A stretch of 64,000 nt of DNA from Lysobacter stagni (GTDB taxonomy: Bacteria > Pseudomonadota > Gammaproteobacteria > Xanthomonadales > Xanthomonadaceae), in assembly GCF_030053425.1 (NCBI RefSeq), contig NZ_JASGBI010000001.1, positions 3,418,001 to 3,482,000 of the forward strand. Direction: 5' to 3'. The notes below the pieces were generated by a model. It saw nothing but the letters and a program-made list of their open reading frames with translations. It was not told the origin of the DNA and did no database searches. The stretch's first letter is position 1. Each line of letters starts with the position of its first letter. Below are positions 22,604 to 31,710 of this stretch, piece after piece. The position numbers and the translations under genes were made by a program.

Positions 22604-23221
22604 ATGACCACTTCTCTGACCAACGACCTGCTCAATCAGTTGCAGGGACAGCCGCTGGCCGACATCGGCAGCCAGCTGGGGCTGTCTCCGTCGCAGACCG
22701 AAGGCGCGGTGTCGGCGGCATTGCCGCTGCTGCTGGGCGCGCTCGGCCGCAACGCCAGTCAGCCGCAGGGCGCTGAAGCGCTGTTCGGTGCGCTGCAGCG
22801 CGACCACTCCGGCCTCGACATCGGCAGCGTGCTCGGTTCGGTGCTCGGCGGCGGTGGACAGGGTGGCTCGATCCTTGGCCACGTGCTCGGTGGTCGCCAG
22901 CAGAACGCCGAGCAGGGCCTGGGCGCGGCCACGGGGCTGGGGCAGAGCCAGGCCGGCTCGCTGCTGCAGATGCTCGCGCCGCTGGTGATGGCCTACCTCG
23001 CCAAGCGCATGTTCGCCGGCAATGGCTCGGGCAATGCGCTCGCCGCGTCGCCGCAACAGCTCGGCGACGTGCTGGGCATGGAGCATCAGGCGATCGCGCA
23101 GCAGGGCGGCATCGGCGGCGGCCTGATGGGTGCGGTGCTCGATCGCGACGGCGACGGCGACACCGACTTCTCCGACCTCATCGGCCTGGCCGGTTCGATC
23201 CTGGGCGGCGGGCGTCGCTGA
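22604..23221 (+). CDS. YidB-like DUF937 protein
   Basis: 205 aa. SD GGAGAG before the ATG. The DUF937 core begins LLNQLQGQPLADIGSQLGLS and is rich in Gly, Ala, Leu and Gln. Residues 70-110 are a Gly-rich stretch (SVLGGGGQGGSILGHVLGG). The C-terminus carries DRDGDGDTDFSDLIGL, a DxDxDG calcium-binding loop like EF-hand or dockerin. There is no signal peptide, so it is presumably cytoplasmic. Function is unknown for the family. Confidence 0.82.
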   Translation: MTTSLTNDLLNQLQGQPLADIGSQLGLSPSQTEGAVSAALPLLLGALGRNASQPQGAEALFGALQRDHSGLDIGSVLGSVLGGGGQGGSILGHVLGGRQQNAEQGLGAATGLGQSQAGSLLQMLAPLVMAYLAKRMFAGNGSGNALAASPQQLGDVLGMEHQAIAQQGGIGGGLMGAVLDRDGDGDTDFSDLIGLAGSILGGGRR

Positions 23222-23288
23222 GGCGTTCGTGTTGGCGATGAACCGGGAGCACTGACGCGCGCACGTCGCGCGTCCTGCTCCTTTTTCC

Positions 23289-23320
23289 GGCCCTCTGTGC
23301 GGTGCGCAGGGAGAGGGCTC
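23289..23320. repeat. Imperfect CCCTCT/AGAGGG hairpin
   Basis: GGCCCTCT and AGAGGGC arms with internal TGCG/CGCA pairing, between the convergent YidB-like gene and hslR. Similar in sequence to the elements at 1488-1511 and 28766-28878. May end transcription on either strand. Confidence 0.4.
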
Positions 23321-23328
23321 AAGCAGGA

Positions 23329-23751
23329 TCACGTGGCGTCGATGTCGCCCAGCGCGCGGATGAGGCGACGCGCGCGCTTGTCGGGTTTGGTCTCCGGCGC
23401 GCGGTAGCCGGTGCGTTCGGCTGCGCGCAATGCCCGCGCGTGTTCGCGCGCGGCGCGCGAAGCTTCGCTTTCGGCATACAGTGCCTGCGCGACGCTGGCC
23501 GACCCGCGCGTGTCGCTGAGCCCGCGCACTTCGATCTCGAACATTTCCTCGGCCCGCGCGACGCGCAGCGCGTCGCCCACGCGTACCGCGCGCGACGGTT
23601 TGGCGCGCTGACCGTCGACCTCGATCTTGCCGGTCTCGATCGCGTGCTTTGCCAACGAACGGGTCTTGAAGAACCGGGCTGCCCATAGCCAAAGGTCCAG
23701 GCGGACCGTCTGCACCGGGTTGGAGTCGTCACTCACGGGCGTATCGCGCAT
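23329..23751 (-). CDS. hslR: Heat shock protein 15 (S4-domain RNA-binding)
   Basis: 140 aa. N-terminal S4 domain: VRLDLWLWAARFFKTRSLAK, then ETGKIEVDGQRAKPSRAVRVGD. The C-terminal tail is basic and Arg/Ala-rich. Hsp15 binds free 50S subunits that carry a blocked nascent chain and helps to recycle them. It is encoded divergently from the MATE transporter (127 bp apart). Confidence 0.9.
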   Translation of the reverse strand: MRDTPVSDDSNPVQTVRLDLWLWAARFFKTRSLAKHAIETGKIEVDGQRAKPSRAVRVGDALRVARAEEMFEIEVRGLSDTRGSASVAQALYAESEASRAAREHARALRAAERTGYRAPETKPDKRARRLIRALGDIDAT

Positions 23752-23878
23752 CGCATCTGTGGTCTTCCTGCTTGTGCATTATCGCAGGGTCCGGGCGATA
23801 TTCGCGCGTGCGTTCAGGCATGGCTTCGCGTTCGCATCCGCGGTGCTACCGTGCGCCCTTTCCGCACGCGGACCCGCC

Positions 23879-25366
23879 ATGGCGCCAACCACGCACAACC
23901 TCACCGAAGGACCCATCGGCCGCAACCTGCTCGCCTTCGCCCTCCCCATCCTGGCCGGCAACGCAGCGCAGTCGCTCAACGGCTCGGTGAACGCGGTCTG
24001 GGTCGGACGCTTTCTGGGCGAGGAAGCCCTTACCGCGACCGCGAACGCCAACAACATCATGTTCTTCCTGATCGGCTCGGTGTTCGGCATCGGCATGGCA
24101 GCGACCATCCTGATCGCGCAGGCCATCGGTGCGCGCGACGTGGGCCAGGCGCGCCGCGTGATGGGCACCAGCGCGACGTTCTTCATCGGCCTGTCGGCGG
24201 TCATCGCCGCGCTGGGCTGGTGGTTGTCGCGACACCTGCTGGCTGCCATGGGCACGCCCGCGGCCTCGCTGCACCTGGCCGAGGATTACCTGCAGGTGAT
24301 CTTCCTGGCCATGCCGGCGCTGTACGCCTTCGCCTTCCTCACGGCCGCGCTACGTGGCGTGGGCGATGCACGCACGCCGTTCCGTTTCCTCCTGATCGCC
24401 GTGGTGCTGGACATCGTGCTGAACCCGTTGCTGATCTTCGGGATAGGTCCGTTTCCGAAGCTCGGCATTGCCGGTTCCGCCTGGTCCACGCTGGTCTCGC
24501 AGGTCGTGACGCTGACGGCCCTGCTGGCCTACCTGCGCCACAAGCGCCACGTGCTGTGGCTGGGCCGACACGAAGCGCACCTGTTCAAGATCGATCTCAC
24601 GATCCTGCGCGTGCTGATCGTCAAGGGCGTGCCGATGGGCCTGCAGATGGTGCTGATCTCGCTGGCGATGATCGCGATGATGACCATGGTCAATCACCAC
24701 GGCACCGAGACCACCGCCGCCTATGGCGCCGCGCTGCAGTTGTGGACGTACGTGCAGATGCCGGCCATGGCAGTCGGTGCGGCCTGTTCGTCGATGGCCG
24801 CGCAGAACGTGGGTGCGCACCGCTGGGACCGCGTGGCGGGCACAGCGCGCGCCGGCGTGCTGATCAACTTCCTTTTGACCGGTGCGCTGATCGTTCCGCT
24901 CATCGCGCTGGACCGCTGGACGCTGTCGCTGTTTCTTCCGCCGGGCAGCGACGCGCTGGAAGTGGCACGCCATCTCAACCACATTTCGGTGTGGTCGTTC
25001 CTGTTCTTCGGCGTGACGTTCGTGGTGTCGGGCGTCGTGCGATCGACGGGCGCGGTGATTCCACCGCTGCTGATCCTGGCGCTGGCGCTGTGGGGGGTAC
25101 GCGTGCCCTTTGCGAACCTGCTGCAACCGCACCTGGGCGTGGATGCGATCTGGTGGAGTTTCCCCGTCAGCGCGGTCTGCTCGATGCTGATGGCGCTGGC
25201 GTATTACCGCTGGGGCGGATGGCGTCGCGCGCGCATGCTGCCGCCGGATCGCCACGAAGTCGCGGTGCCGGCCGAAGTGCCCGCGCCACCGCCCTCGCCG
25301 GTCGCCGACCCCAGCGCGGACCCGGAAGACGACGTGCCGCAGGCAGTACAGGAACCCGCACGCTGA
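23879..25366 (+). CDS. MATE-family multidrug/metabolite exporter
   Basis: 495 aa with twelve hydrophobic segments in two homologous halves. It starts MAPTTHNLTEGPIGRNLLAF, the common beginning of DinF/NorM-like proteins (LTEGPI..LL.FALPI). Internal GDARTPFRFLLIAVVLDIVLNP, quoted here in part as GDARTPFRF and VLDIVLNPLLIFG, is conserved. The C-tail of about 45 residues is Pro/Ala/Glu-rich and cytosolic. It would use a Na+ or H+ gradient to export cationic or flavonoid-type compounds. Substrate unknown. Confidence 0.92.
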   Translation: MAPTTHNLTEGPIGRNLLAFALPILAGNAAQSLNGSVNAVWVGRFLGEEALTATANANNIMFFLIGSVFGIGMAATILIAQAIGARDVGQARRVMGTSATFFIGLSAVIAALGWWLSRHLLAAMGTPAASLHLAEDYLQVIFLAMPALYAFAFLTAALRGVGDARTPFRFLLIAVVLDIVLNPLLIFGIGPFPKLGIAGSAWSTLVSQVVTLTALLAYLRHKRHVLWLGRHEAHLFKIDLTILRVLIVKGVPMGLQMVLISLAMIAMMTMVNHHGTETTAAYGAALQLWTYVQMPAMAVGAACSSMAAQNVGAHRWDRVAGTARAGVLINFLLTGALIVPLIALDRWTLSLFLPPGSDALEVARHLNHISVWSFLFFGVTFVVSGVVRSTGAVIPPLLILALALWGVRVPFANLLQPHLGVDAIWWSFPVSAVCSMLMALAYYRWGGWRRARMLPPDRHEVAVPAEVPAPPPSPVADPSADPEDDVPQAVQEPAR

Positions 25367-25384
25367 GCGCTTGAACGGCACGCG

Positions 25385-26323
25385 TCAGATGGGAACGCCC
25401 ACTTCCGCCAGCCGTTGCCGCAGACGCGTCAGGTGACTGCCGGGCCAGTACACCTGGCGACAATCGCGGCATTGGCTGAGGCGGAGCGGCCATTGCGCCG
25501 TCCGCCGACCGAGCTTGCCGGGATCCAGTTTCCCCGGCGGCGGCGGCGCCGGGTCGCCGATGTCGGGCGCATGCCCGGGATCGCGTTCTGACGGATCGCC
25601 CGGGTCGGGATCGCGTTTGCGCGGCGGCGTGCGATGCGGTTCGCGTTCCCGCGGCGGCACGCGGTCGGTGTCGTGTTCGTCCGGCGCCATGGCGTCCACC
25701 GGCCCGTTGCAGCGCGCGCAACGCGTGAACGGCGCGATGCGCGCGTCGAGCTGGAAGCGATCGAGCACTTCGCGCAACTGTCGGCGTGGGTCGGTCGCAT
25801 GCAGGAACGCACCGTGCGTGAGCGCCGAGCGCTTCAGCAGGCCGGTGTCGCGCGTGAGCAGGATGCGACGCTGCGCCTGCGAGATCGCCAGCAGCTCATC
25901 GTCGTCGTAATCGTTGCGGTACAGCGTGTCGAATCCGAGAAGGCGCAGGTACGACGCCAAGCGCCCCAGGTGCACATCGAGCACGAAACGCGGCTCGCGC
26001 AGCGGCTTGGGACGAAGGTGGTTGTTCCCGCCGAGCTCGAAGCGTTCGAACATCGGATACACCGCGACTCGCTCGCCACCGGTGAGCCGGTGCGTGAACG
26101 GTACCGGCTCGCCATCGACGAGGATCAGGTCGACCTCGGTGTGCGGCACGCCGAGCGATTCGATGCGGTCCTTGACGCTGGGCGTGCCGTCGAACACGTG
26201 TCGGAAACTGCGCTTGCGACGTTCCGGCGCAAGGAAGTCGCCCAGCTCTTCATAGAAGCGGAACTCGCACTGGTGCTGTTGCGTGGCCACGGCATCGATG
26301 CAGGCGCGGCGATGCAGCCGCAC
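25385..26323 (-). CDS. Mut7-C RNase-domain protein with N-terminal ubiquitin-like domain and repeat insertion
   Basis: 312 aa. Residues about 15-95 form the Mut7-C ubiquitin-like domain (EFRFYEELGDFLAP, LILVDGEPVPFTHRLTGGE). Residues 105-200 are the PIN-like RNase core: FVLDVHLGRLASYLRLLGFD, YDDDELLAIS and RILLTRDTGLLKR with acidic catalytic residues. A zinc ribbon follows, with CxxC at 202-205 and CxxC at 285-288 (CRDCRQVYWPGSH). The 79-residue linker between the CxxC pairs is unusually long because of a 10-residue tandem repeat (221-260). A GTG at codon 12 is an alternative start. Function is probably RNA cleavage; substrate unknown. Confidence 0.85.
   Translation of the reverse strand: MRLHRRACIDAVATQQHQCEFRFYEELGDFLAPERRKRSFRHVFDGTPSVKDRIESLGVPHTEVDLILVDGEPVPFTHRLTGGERVAVYPMFERFELGGNNHLRPKPLREPRFVLDVHLGRLASYLRLLGFDTLYRNDYDDDELLAISQAQRRILLTRDTGLLKRSALTHGAFLHATDPRRQLREVLDRFQLDARIAPFTRCARCNGPVDAMAPDEHDTDRVPPREREPHRTPPRKRDPDPGDPSERDPGHAPDIGDPAPPPPGKLDPGKLGRRTAQWPLRLSQCRDCRQVYWPGSHLTRLRQRLAEVGVPI
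25544..25663 (-). repeat. 30-bp-period tandem repeat inside the Mut7-C gene
   Basis: Four degenerate 10-codon units encode RVPPREREPH, RTPPRKRDPD, PGDPSERDPG and HAPDIGDPAP. At DNA level CGGGATCGCGTT recurs at 25576 and 25606, and GCGGCGGCGTGCG / GCGGCGGCACGCG at 25621 and 25651, each 30 bp apart. The frame stays open. Confidence 0.8.
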
Positions 26324-26383
26324 GCCGCAGGCTACGCCGCGCGATGTCAGTGGCGTGGGAAGGCATCACCCCGGAAACGACAA

Positions 26384-26403
26384 CGGCCGCCCGGAGGCGG
26401 CCG
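26384..26403 (-). terminator. Hairpin after rplS
   Basis: CGGCCGCC-CGGA-GGCGGCCG: 8-bp perfect stem, 34 bp after the rplS stop; on the minus strand it is followed by TTGTCGTTTCC. Likely end of the rpsP-rimM-trmD-rplS transcript. Confidence 0.6.
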
Positions 26404-26436
26404 CTGGAGGCGTGGGCACGAAGCCCTCGCGCTGGA

Positions 26437-26817
26437 TTACTCGGACTTCGAGTAGGCCGACAGATCTTCCTTGATGCGGGCCTTCTTGCCCTGCAGACCA
26501 CGCAGGTAGTACAGCTTGCCGGCGCGGACCTTGCCGCGACGCTTCACGTCGACCGACGCGATGGTGGCGCTGTGGGTCTGGAAGACGCGCTCGACGCCGT
26601 AGCCGTGGGAAATCTTGCGCACGGTGAACGAAGAGTTCAGGCCGGCGCTCTTGATCGCGATGACCACGCCTTCATAGGCCTGGACGCGCTCGCGGTTGCC
26701 TTCCTTGACCTTCACGTTGACGACGATGGTGTCGCCCTGGCTGAAGGCGGGAAGCTGACGCTGGATCTGCTCGGCTTCGAAGTTCTGGACGAGCGTGTGG
26801 ATGGAGGGCTTGTTCAT
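26437..26817 (-). CDS. rplS: 50S ribosomal protein L19
   Basis: 126 aa. Located at the 30S-50S interface. Conserved blocks: [50 protein letters not shown] and [12 protein letters not shown]. The chosen start is [14 protein letters not shown]. It is last in the conserved rpsP-rimM-trmD-rplS series. The 122-bp gap to trmD contains a perfect TATAAT, so it may also be transcribed alone. Confidence 0.98.
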   Translation of the reverse strand: MNKPSIHTLVQNFEAEQIQRQLPAFSQGDTIVVNVKVKEGNRERVQAYEGVVIAIKSAGLNSSFTVRKISHGYGVERVFQTHSATIASVDVKRRGKVRAGKLYYLRGLQGKKARIKEDLSAYSKSE

Positions 26818-26905
26818 GGCTTTGGCCTGTTGGAGTCGTTGTAGCGCGAGTGCACGTGGACCCGCGTCTGGCATGGGTGGAGCTAAGGGTGACGCGAAGC
26901 CGCGC

Positions 26906-26911
26906 ATTATA
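26906..26911 (-). promoter_or_regulatory. -10 element upstream of rplS
   Basis: TATAAT on the minus strand, about 90 nt before the rplS start codon, within an otherwise GC-rich gap after trmD. No good -35 is seen. Confidence 0.4.
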
Positions 26912-26939
26912 GCGGCATTTTTCCTTACGGGGCTAGCGG

Positions 26940-27731
26940 TTACGCTTCGGACCCGGCCGGGCGCGAGGCCTCGGGACCCCGGGTCCCGGTCTCCGCGTTC
27001 AGCTGGGCCCGGTAGGCCTCCAGCAGCTTCCGGTCGGATTTGGACAGGGCGGCCTCGTCCAGCAGGTCCGGTCGGCGCTGCCAGGTCCGGCCGAGGGACT
27101 GCATCCGGCGCCACTTGGCGATTTCGGCGTGATTGCCGGACATCAGCACCTCCGGGACGGCGCCCAGCTCGTGCTCGACCGGCCGGGTGTAGTGCGGGCA
27201 ATCCAGCAGACCGTCCTCGAAGCTGTCCTGCACGGCCGATTCGGCGTCGCCCAGCACGCCCTCGCGCAGGCGCGCCACGGCGTCCACGACCACGGCCGCA
27301 GCCAACTCGCCGCCCGACAGGACGTAGTCGCCGATGGAAATCTCCTCGTCGACCTCGGCGCAGATCAGGCGTTCGTCGATCCCTTCATAGCGTCCGCAGA
27401 GCACGATGAGGCGTTCGCGGCCGGCCAGTTCGCGCACCTTCGCCTGGGTCAACGGTGCGCCCTGGGGGCTCATGTAGATCACCTTGACGGGTGTCGGATC
27501 GGCCTCGCGCGCGGCCCGGAGGCTGGCGCGCAGCGGGTCGATCAGCATCACCATTCCCGGCCCACCGCCGAAGGGGCGGTCGTCCACGCGGCGGTAATTG
27601 CCCTCGGCGTAGTCGCGCGGATTCCAGCCGTGTACGGACAGCAGCCCACGCTCGACCGCGCGCCCGACCACGCCGAACGCGGCGCACTGGGCGACGAAGT
27701 CCGGGAACAGGCTGACGATGTCGATGCGCAT
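26940..27731 (-). CDS. trmD: tRNA (guanine-N1)-methyltransferase TrmD
   Basis: 263 aa. Methylates G37 next to the anticodon with S-adenosylmethionine and prevents frameshifting. Start [13 protein letters not shown]. Trefoil-knot motifs: [38 protein letters not shown], and the [19 protein letters not shown] loop. The C-terminal region is the tRNA-binding domain. It follows rimM by 87 bp. Confidence 0.98.
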   Translation of the reverse strand: MRIDIVSLFPDFVAQCAAFGVVGRAVERGLLSVHGWNPRDYAEGNYRRVDDRPFGGGPGMVMLIDPLRASLRAAREADPTPVKVIYMSPQGAPLTQAKVRELAGRERLIVLCGRYEGIDERLICAEVDEEISIGDYVLSGGELAAAVVVDAVARLREGVLGDAESAVQDSFEDGLLDCPHYTRPVEHELGAVPEVLMSGNHAEIAKWRRMQSLGRTWQRRPDLLDEAALSKSDRKLLEAYRAQLNAETGTRGPEASRPAGSEA

Positions 27732-27818
27732 GGGATTCGGGCGGGAGGCGGGAGAGTCGGTCGGCAAGCATAGCGCCGGAGGACGCAGCCTCCAGCGCGA
27801 TTCACGCGCGGCCCGGAC

Positions 27819-28358
27819 TCAGAACTCGGGATCCCAGTCGACCGTCACCACGCCCGCGTCGAAATCCACCGACACGACGTACTGCGGTTGCACGAAGGGA
27901 ATCATGCGTTCGCGCTCCTCGTCGCGCGCGACGAGGACGTCGTTGGCGCCGGTGGCGAACAGGTGCGAGACGGTACCCAGCGGGACGCCGTCGACGGTCA
28001 CCACGCGCAGGCCTTCCAGGTCGACCCAGTAGTACTCGCCGGCACTCGGCGGCGGCAACGCGGAACGCGGGACGTAGATCTCGGTGCCGCGCATCGCCTC
28101 GATGGCGTCGCGATCGCTGACATCGGGCAACGTGGCGACGGTGTACTTGCCACTTTGCTTGCCGCGCACGCCACGCAGCTCGCGTTCGTTGCCCTGCGGG
28201 TCGCGCAGGATCCACGGCTGGTAGCGGAAGATCGCGTCGCGCGGTTCCGTCCAGGATTCAAGTTTTGCTTCGCCCCTGACGCCAAAAGCGCCGGAAATCC
28301 TGCCCAGCAGGATCCGGCGCTCTTGGGATCCGGTGCGCTCCGGAGAGTCGCCCGTCAT
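27819..28358 (-). CDS. rimM: 16S rRNA processing protein RimM
   Basis: 179 aa. Binds S19 and assists 30S head maturation. The N-terminal domain carries [20 protein letters not shown] and the C-terminal PRC-barrel [17 protein letters not shown] with [15 protein letters not shown]. It begins 35 bp after rpsP, within the same transcript. Confidence 0.97.
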   Translation of the reverse strand: MTGDSPERTGSQERRILLGRISGAFGVRGEAKLESWTEPRDAIFRYQPWILRDPQGNERELRGVRGKQSGKYTVATLPDVSDRDAIEAMRGTEIYVPRSALPPPSAGEYYWVDLEGLRVVTVDGVPLGTVSHLFATGANDVLVARDEERERMIPFVQPQYVVSVDFDAGVVTVDWDPEF

Positions 28359-28393
28359 GTCGATCTGGCCGCGCGTGAAGCGCGGCCCGCGGA

Positions 28394-28651
28394 TCAGGCG
28401 GCAGTCGCGGCCTTGGCCGCTTCCTTGTAGATCACGGCGACCTTGTCGGTCAGCTGCGCACCGTTCTTGATCCAGTGCTGCACGCGCTCGACGTCCAACT
28501 CGACGCGCTTCTCGGCGCCCTGGGCGACCGGGTTGTAGTAGCCCACGCGCTCGATGTTGCGGCCGTCACGGGCATTGCGGCTGTCGGTGACGATGACGTG
28601 GTAGAACGGACGCTTCTTGGCGCCGCCGCGAGCGAGACGAATCTTGACCAT
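28394..28651 (-). CDS. rpsP: 30S ribosomal protein S16
   Basis: 85 aa. Start [20 protein letters not shown], then [13 protein letters not shown]. First gene of the rpsP-rimM-trmD-rplS operon. An in-frame ATG 18 codons upstream is ignored because S16 proteins start at MV(K/T)IRL. Confidence 0.98.
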   Translation of the reverse strand: MVKIRLARGGAKKRPFYHVIVTDSRNARDGRNIERVGYYNPVAQGAEKRVELDVERVQHWIKNGAQLTDKVAVIYKEAAKAATAA

Positions 28652-28765
28652 GGTTCGGTAGTTCCTGTGTTGCCCAGCTGCCGGAATGGCAGGGTAAGCC
28701 GGCAATTGTAAGGCATTGATCGGGGTGAGGAAACCCCGGATCCGGACGTGTTCAGGGCGCTTCGC

Positions 28766-28878
28766 TCCCCTCTTCCGCCCCTCCGGGGTACTTCTCCCGC
28801 GAGGGGAGAAGGAAAATCCTGGAGCACCCGCGCCCCTTGCGGGAGGGGACAGTCCGCCGCAGGCGGCCAGGGAGAGGG
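28766..28878. repeat. Composite inverted-repeat block between rpsP and ffh
   Basis: Contains CTTCTCCC-GCGAG-GGGAGAAG (28791-28811), CCCC-TTGCGGGA-GGGG (about 28833-28848), a CCGCCGCAGGCGG stem near 28854, and outer CCCCTCTTCC (28767-28776) / GGGAGAGGG (28870-28878) arms. It fills most of the 230-bp rpsP-ffh gap and stops 3 bp before the ffh stop codon. Probably a mosaic of dispersed palindromes that also works as the ffh terminator. Confidence 0.6.
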
Positions 28879-28881
28879 ATA

Positions 28882-30249
28882 TCAGCGGAACGGCATGCCG
28901 CCGCGCGCGCCCATCATGCCCTTCATCCCGCGCATCAGGCCCTTCATGCCGCCGCCGGACAGCTTGGACATCATCTTTTCCATCTGCTGGAACTGCTTCA
29001 TCAGCTTGTTGACGTCGGCCGGGGTCAGGCCGGCGCCCTTTGCGATGCGGGCGCGGCGCGAGCCGTTCAGCAGGCCCGGGTTGCGGCGCTCCTTCTTCGT
29101 CATCGAGTTGATGATGGCGACCATGCGCGGCACTTCCTTGCCGGTGACCTGGTTCTTCACCGAATCAGGGATCTGGCCCATGCCCGGCAGCTTGTCCATG
29201 AGGCCGTGCAGGCCGCCCATGTTCTGCATCTGCTCAAGCTGGTCCTTCATGTCGTTGAGGTCGAACTTCTTGCCCTTGGCGACCTTCTCGGCGAGCTTCT
29301 GCGCCTTGTCCTTGTCGACCTGCTGCTCGACCTGCTCGACCAGCGACAGCACGTCGCCCATGTCGAGGATGCGGCTGGCGATACGGTCCGGATGGAAGAC
29401 GTCCAGGCCGTCGGGCTTCTCGCCCACGCCGATGAACTTGATCGGACGCTGCGTGATGTAGCGCACCGACAGCGCGGCACCGCCGCGCGCGTCGCCGTCG
29501 GTCTTGGTCAGCACCACGCCGGTCAGCGGCAGCGCCTCGCCGAAATGCTTGGCGGTGACGGCGGCGTCCTGGCCGGTCATGGAGTCGACCACGAACAGCG
29601 TCTCCACCGGCTTAACGGCCGCGTGCAGCGCCTTGATCTCGGCCATCATCGCGTCATCGATGCTGGTGCGGCCGGCGGTGTCGACCAGCAACACGTCGAC
29701 GAACGACTTGCGCGCATCGTCGATGGCGGCGCGGACGATGTCTTCGGGTTTCTGGTCCGGGCTGGACGGGAAGAACAGCACGTCCACCTGCTGCGCCAGC
29801 GTCTTGAGCTGCTCGATCGCGGCCGGACGATAGACGTCGGCCGACACCACCATCACCTTCTTCTTGCGCTTTTCCTTCAGGTGCTTGGCGAGCTTGCCGA
29901 CCGTGGTGGTCTTGCCCGCGCCCTGCAGGCCGGCCATCAGGATGACCGCCGGCGCCGGCACGTTGAGGTTGAGGTCGGCGGCCTGCGAGCCCATGACCGC
30001 CGTCATCTCGTCGCGCACGACCTTGATCAGCGCCTGGCCCGGAGTCAGCGACTTGAGCACTTCCTGGCCCACCGCGCGCACCTTGATGCGCTCGATCAGC
30101 GCCTGCACCACCGGCAGCGCGACGTCGGCCTCCAGCAGGGCGATGCGCACCTCGCGCAGCGACTCGCGGATGTTCTCCTCGGTCAGACGGCCACGGCCGC
30201 GCAGGCGCTCGATGGTGCCGGAGAGACGCTGGGTCAGGGATTCGAACAT
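28882..30249 (-). CDS. ffh: Signal recognition particle GTPase Ffh
   Basis: 455 aa. Binds 4.5S RNA and signal sequences of nascent membrane proteins and docks with FtsY. N domain, then G domain with [35 protein letters not shown]. The Met-rich M domain is at the C-terminus ([19 protein letters not shown]). A TATACT -10 lies 40 bp upstream (30290-30295). Encoded divergently from the YpjD-like gene. Confidence 0.98.
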   Translation of the reverse strand: MFESLTQRLSGTIERLRGRGRLTEENIRESLREVRIALLEADVALPVVQALIERIKVRAVGQEVLKSLTPGQALIKVVRDEMTAVMGSQAADLNLNVPAPAVILMAGLQGAGKTTTVGKLAKHLKEKRKKKVMVVSADVYRPAAIEQLKTLAQQVDVLFFPSSPDQKPEDIVRAAIDDARKSFVDVLLVDTAGRTSIDDAMMAEIKALHAAVKPVETLFVVDSMTGQDAAVTAKHFGEALPLTGVVLTKTDGDARGGAALSVRYITQRPIKFIGVGEKPDGLDVFHPDRIASRILDMGDVLSLVEQVEQQVDKDKAQKLAEKVAKGKKFDLNDMKDQLEQMQNMGGLHGLMDKLPGMGQIPDSVKNQVTGKEVPRMVAIINSMTKKERRNPGLLNGSRRARIAKGAGLTPADVNKLMKQFQQMEKMMSKLSGGGMKGLMRGMKGMMGARGGMPFR

Positions 30250-30289
30250 GCGGATGCGACCTGCACGAAAGCGGAAAACGGGGGCGCGA

Positions 30290-30295
30290 AGTATA
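30290..30295 (-). promoter_or_regulatory. -10 element upstream of ffh
   Basis: TATACT on the minus strand, 41 bp before the ffh ATG, in the 118-bp divergent gap with the YpjD-like gene. The -35 is not clear. Confidence 0.4.
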
Positions 30296-30367
30296 GCCCG
30301 CCGCTCCGTCGCGGTTCCGCGCATTGGGCCACTGCGGTTCGTCTCGCCGCTGTGCGACACTGCCCCA

Positions 30368-31153
30368 ATGACAATCGTTCTCATCGCCATCGTGCTGTAC
30401 CTCGTCGCGGCCGCCCTGCTGATCACCGGCGTGCAGCGGGACCACGTGTCGCGGAGCTGGCTGCCCGCTGCGGCGGTGGCGGTGGTGCTGCATGGCGTGG
30501 TCCACCTGCTGGCCTGGCGGCAGGCCGGCGGTGCGGACATGCACTTCTACGCGGCGATGTCGCTGGTGGGCCTGGGCATGGCGGCGCTCACCACACTGGT
30601 CGGCGCCGGCGGACGCATGGCGGCGCTGGGTGTGGTGGTGTTCCCCCTGGCCGCGTTGACGCTGTCGGGCTACCACCGCCATGGCCATGTCATTACCGAA
30701 ACGCTGGACTGGCGACTGCAATTGCACGCATGGATGGCGTTGCTGGCCTACGCGACGCTGGCGATCGCGGCCCTGCTGGCGGTGATGCTGTGGCTGCAGG
30801 AACGCGCCCTGCGTCGACGCGAATTCCGCACCTGGCTGCGCGCATTGCCACCCCTGGTGGAGCTGGAAACCCTGCTGTTCAGGACCATCGCGGTCGGCTT
30901 CGCCCTGCTGACGGCGACGCTGCTGACCGGTTTGCTTTTCGTGGAAAACCTCTTCGCCCAGCACCTGGTCCACAAGACCGTGCTCAGCGTCCTGTCGTGG
31001 CTGGCCTTCGGCGGCCTGCTGCTGGGTCGCTGGCGCTACGGGTGGCGTGGGGCGACCGCGGTGCGCTGGACCCTCGCGGCCATGGCCCTGCTGATCCTGG
31101 CCTTCTTCGGCAGCAAGTTCGTCCTCGAACTGGTCCTGCGCCGACCCGGCTGA
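30368..31153 (+). CDS. YpjD-like inner-membrane protein, CcsA/CcmC cytochrome-assembly family
   Basis: 261 aa, about eight hydrophobic segments. The histidine-bearing pattern HGVVHLLAW, LQLHAWMALLAYATL and VLSWLAFGGLLLGRW resembles CcsA/ResC proteins, which handle heme during cytochrome c assembly; the WWD-type motif is not obvious. Located divergently next to ffh, as in many gammaproteobacteria (ypjD). Role is inferred from family. Confidence 0.88.
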   Translation: MTIVLIAIVLYLVAAALLITGVQRDHVSRSWLPAAAVAVVLHGVVHLLAWRQAGGADMHFYAAMSLVGLGMAALTTLVGAGGRMAALGVVVFPLAALTLSGYHRHGHVITETLDWRLQLHAWMALLAYATLAIAALLAVMLWLQERALRRREFRTWLRALPPLVELETLLFRTIAVGFALLTATLLTGLLFVENLFAQHLVHKTVLSVLSWLAFGGLLLGRWRYGWRGATAVRWTLAAMALLILAFFGSKFVLELVLRRPG

Positions 31154-31204
31154 GCGCCTTCCCCGCTGTTCAGCCGGGTGAAACCCGGCTTTCCATTGCT
31201 GCAA

Positions 31205-31243
31205 CAATATTTGCATTGACAAATATTGCCCGGGACATAAATA
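31205..31243 (+). promoter_or_regulatory. Promoter and operator of the marR-efflux operon
   Basis: A perfect inverted repeat CAATATTTG-CATTGA-CAAATATTG (31205-31228) overlaps the -35 element TTGACA (31216-31221); the -10 TAAATA (31238-31243) follows after 16 bp. This is a consensus promoter blocked by an AT-rich palindrome, as expected for autorepression by the MarR protein encoded just downstream. Confidence 0.82.
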
Positions 31244-31252
31244 TGCCCGGCC

Positions 31253-31708
31253 ATGAAACCGCTTCCCCCTTCCGCCTGCAGTGGTTCGACGCTGGGCCTG
31301 CTCTTCCGGCAGGTCCGGGACGCCATGTGGGCGCGCATGGAGCACGAGCTGGCGGCCGCCGGCCATGAACTCACGTTCAGCCAGTACATCGCGCTGAAGA
31401 AGCTGTCCGATGGTCCGCATGGCGTCACCGACCTCGCCCGCGCCGCCGAACTCAACCCCGGTGCGATGACCCGCCTGCTCGACAAGCTCGAAGCCCGGGG
31501 GCTGGTCGCCCGCGTGGCGGACCCGGCCGATCGCCGCGCGCTGAACATCAATCTCACCGAAGCCGGTGCGTCCATGTGGCAGGACGTCAACCAGTGCGGG
31601 CAGCGCGTGCGCGAGCGCGCGATGCAGGGCATGAGCGATTCCGAACGCGAACAACTCACGCGCCTGCTTGAACAGGTGCGCGACAACCTTTCCTTTACCG
31701 ACTCCTGA
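31253..31708 (+). CDS. MarR-family transcriptional regulator
   Basis: 151 aa winged-helix dimer. DNA-binding core LTFSQYIALKKLSDGPHGVT, LARAAELNPGAMTRLLDKLE, wing GLVARVADPADRRALNINLT. It is first in a four-gene operon with an outer membrane factor, HlyD/EmrA and MFS/EmrB proteins, all tightly spaced, so it is the local repressor released by an efflux substrate. One cysteine (VNQCGQRV) might sense oxidants. Confidence 0.93.
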   Translation: MKPLPPSACSGSTLGLLFRQVRDAMWARMEHELAAAGHELTFSQYIALKKLSDGPHGVTDLARAAELNPGAMTRLLDKLEARGLVARVADPADRRALNINLTEAGASMWQDVNQCGQRVRERAMQGMSDSEREQLTRLLEQVRDNLSFTDS

Positions 31709-31710
31709 CC

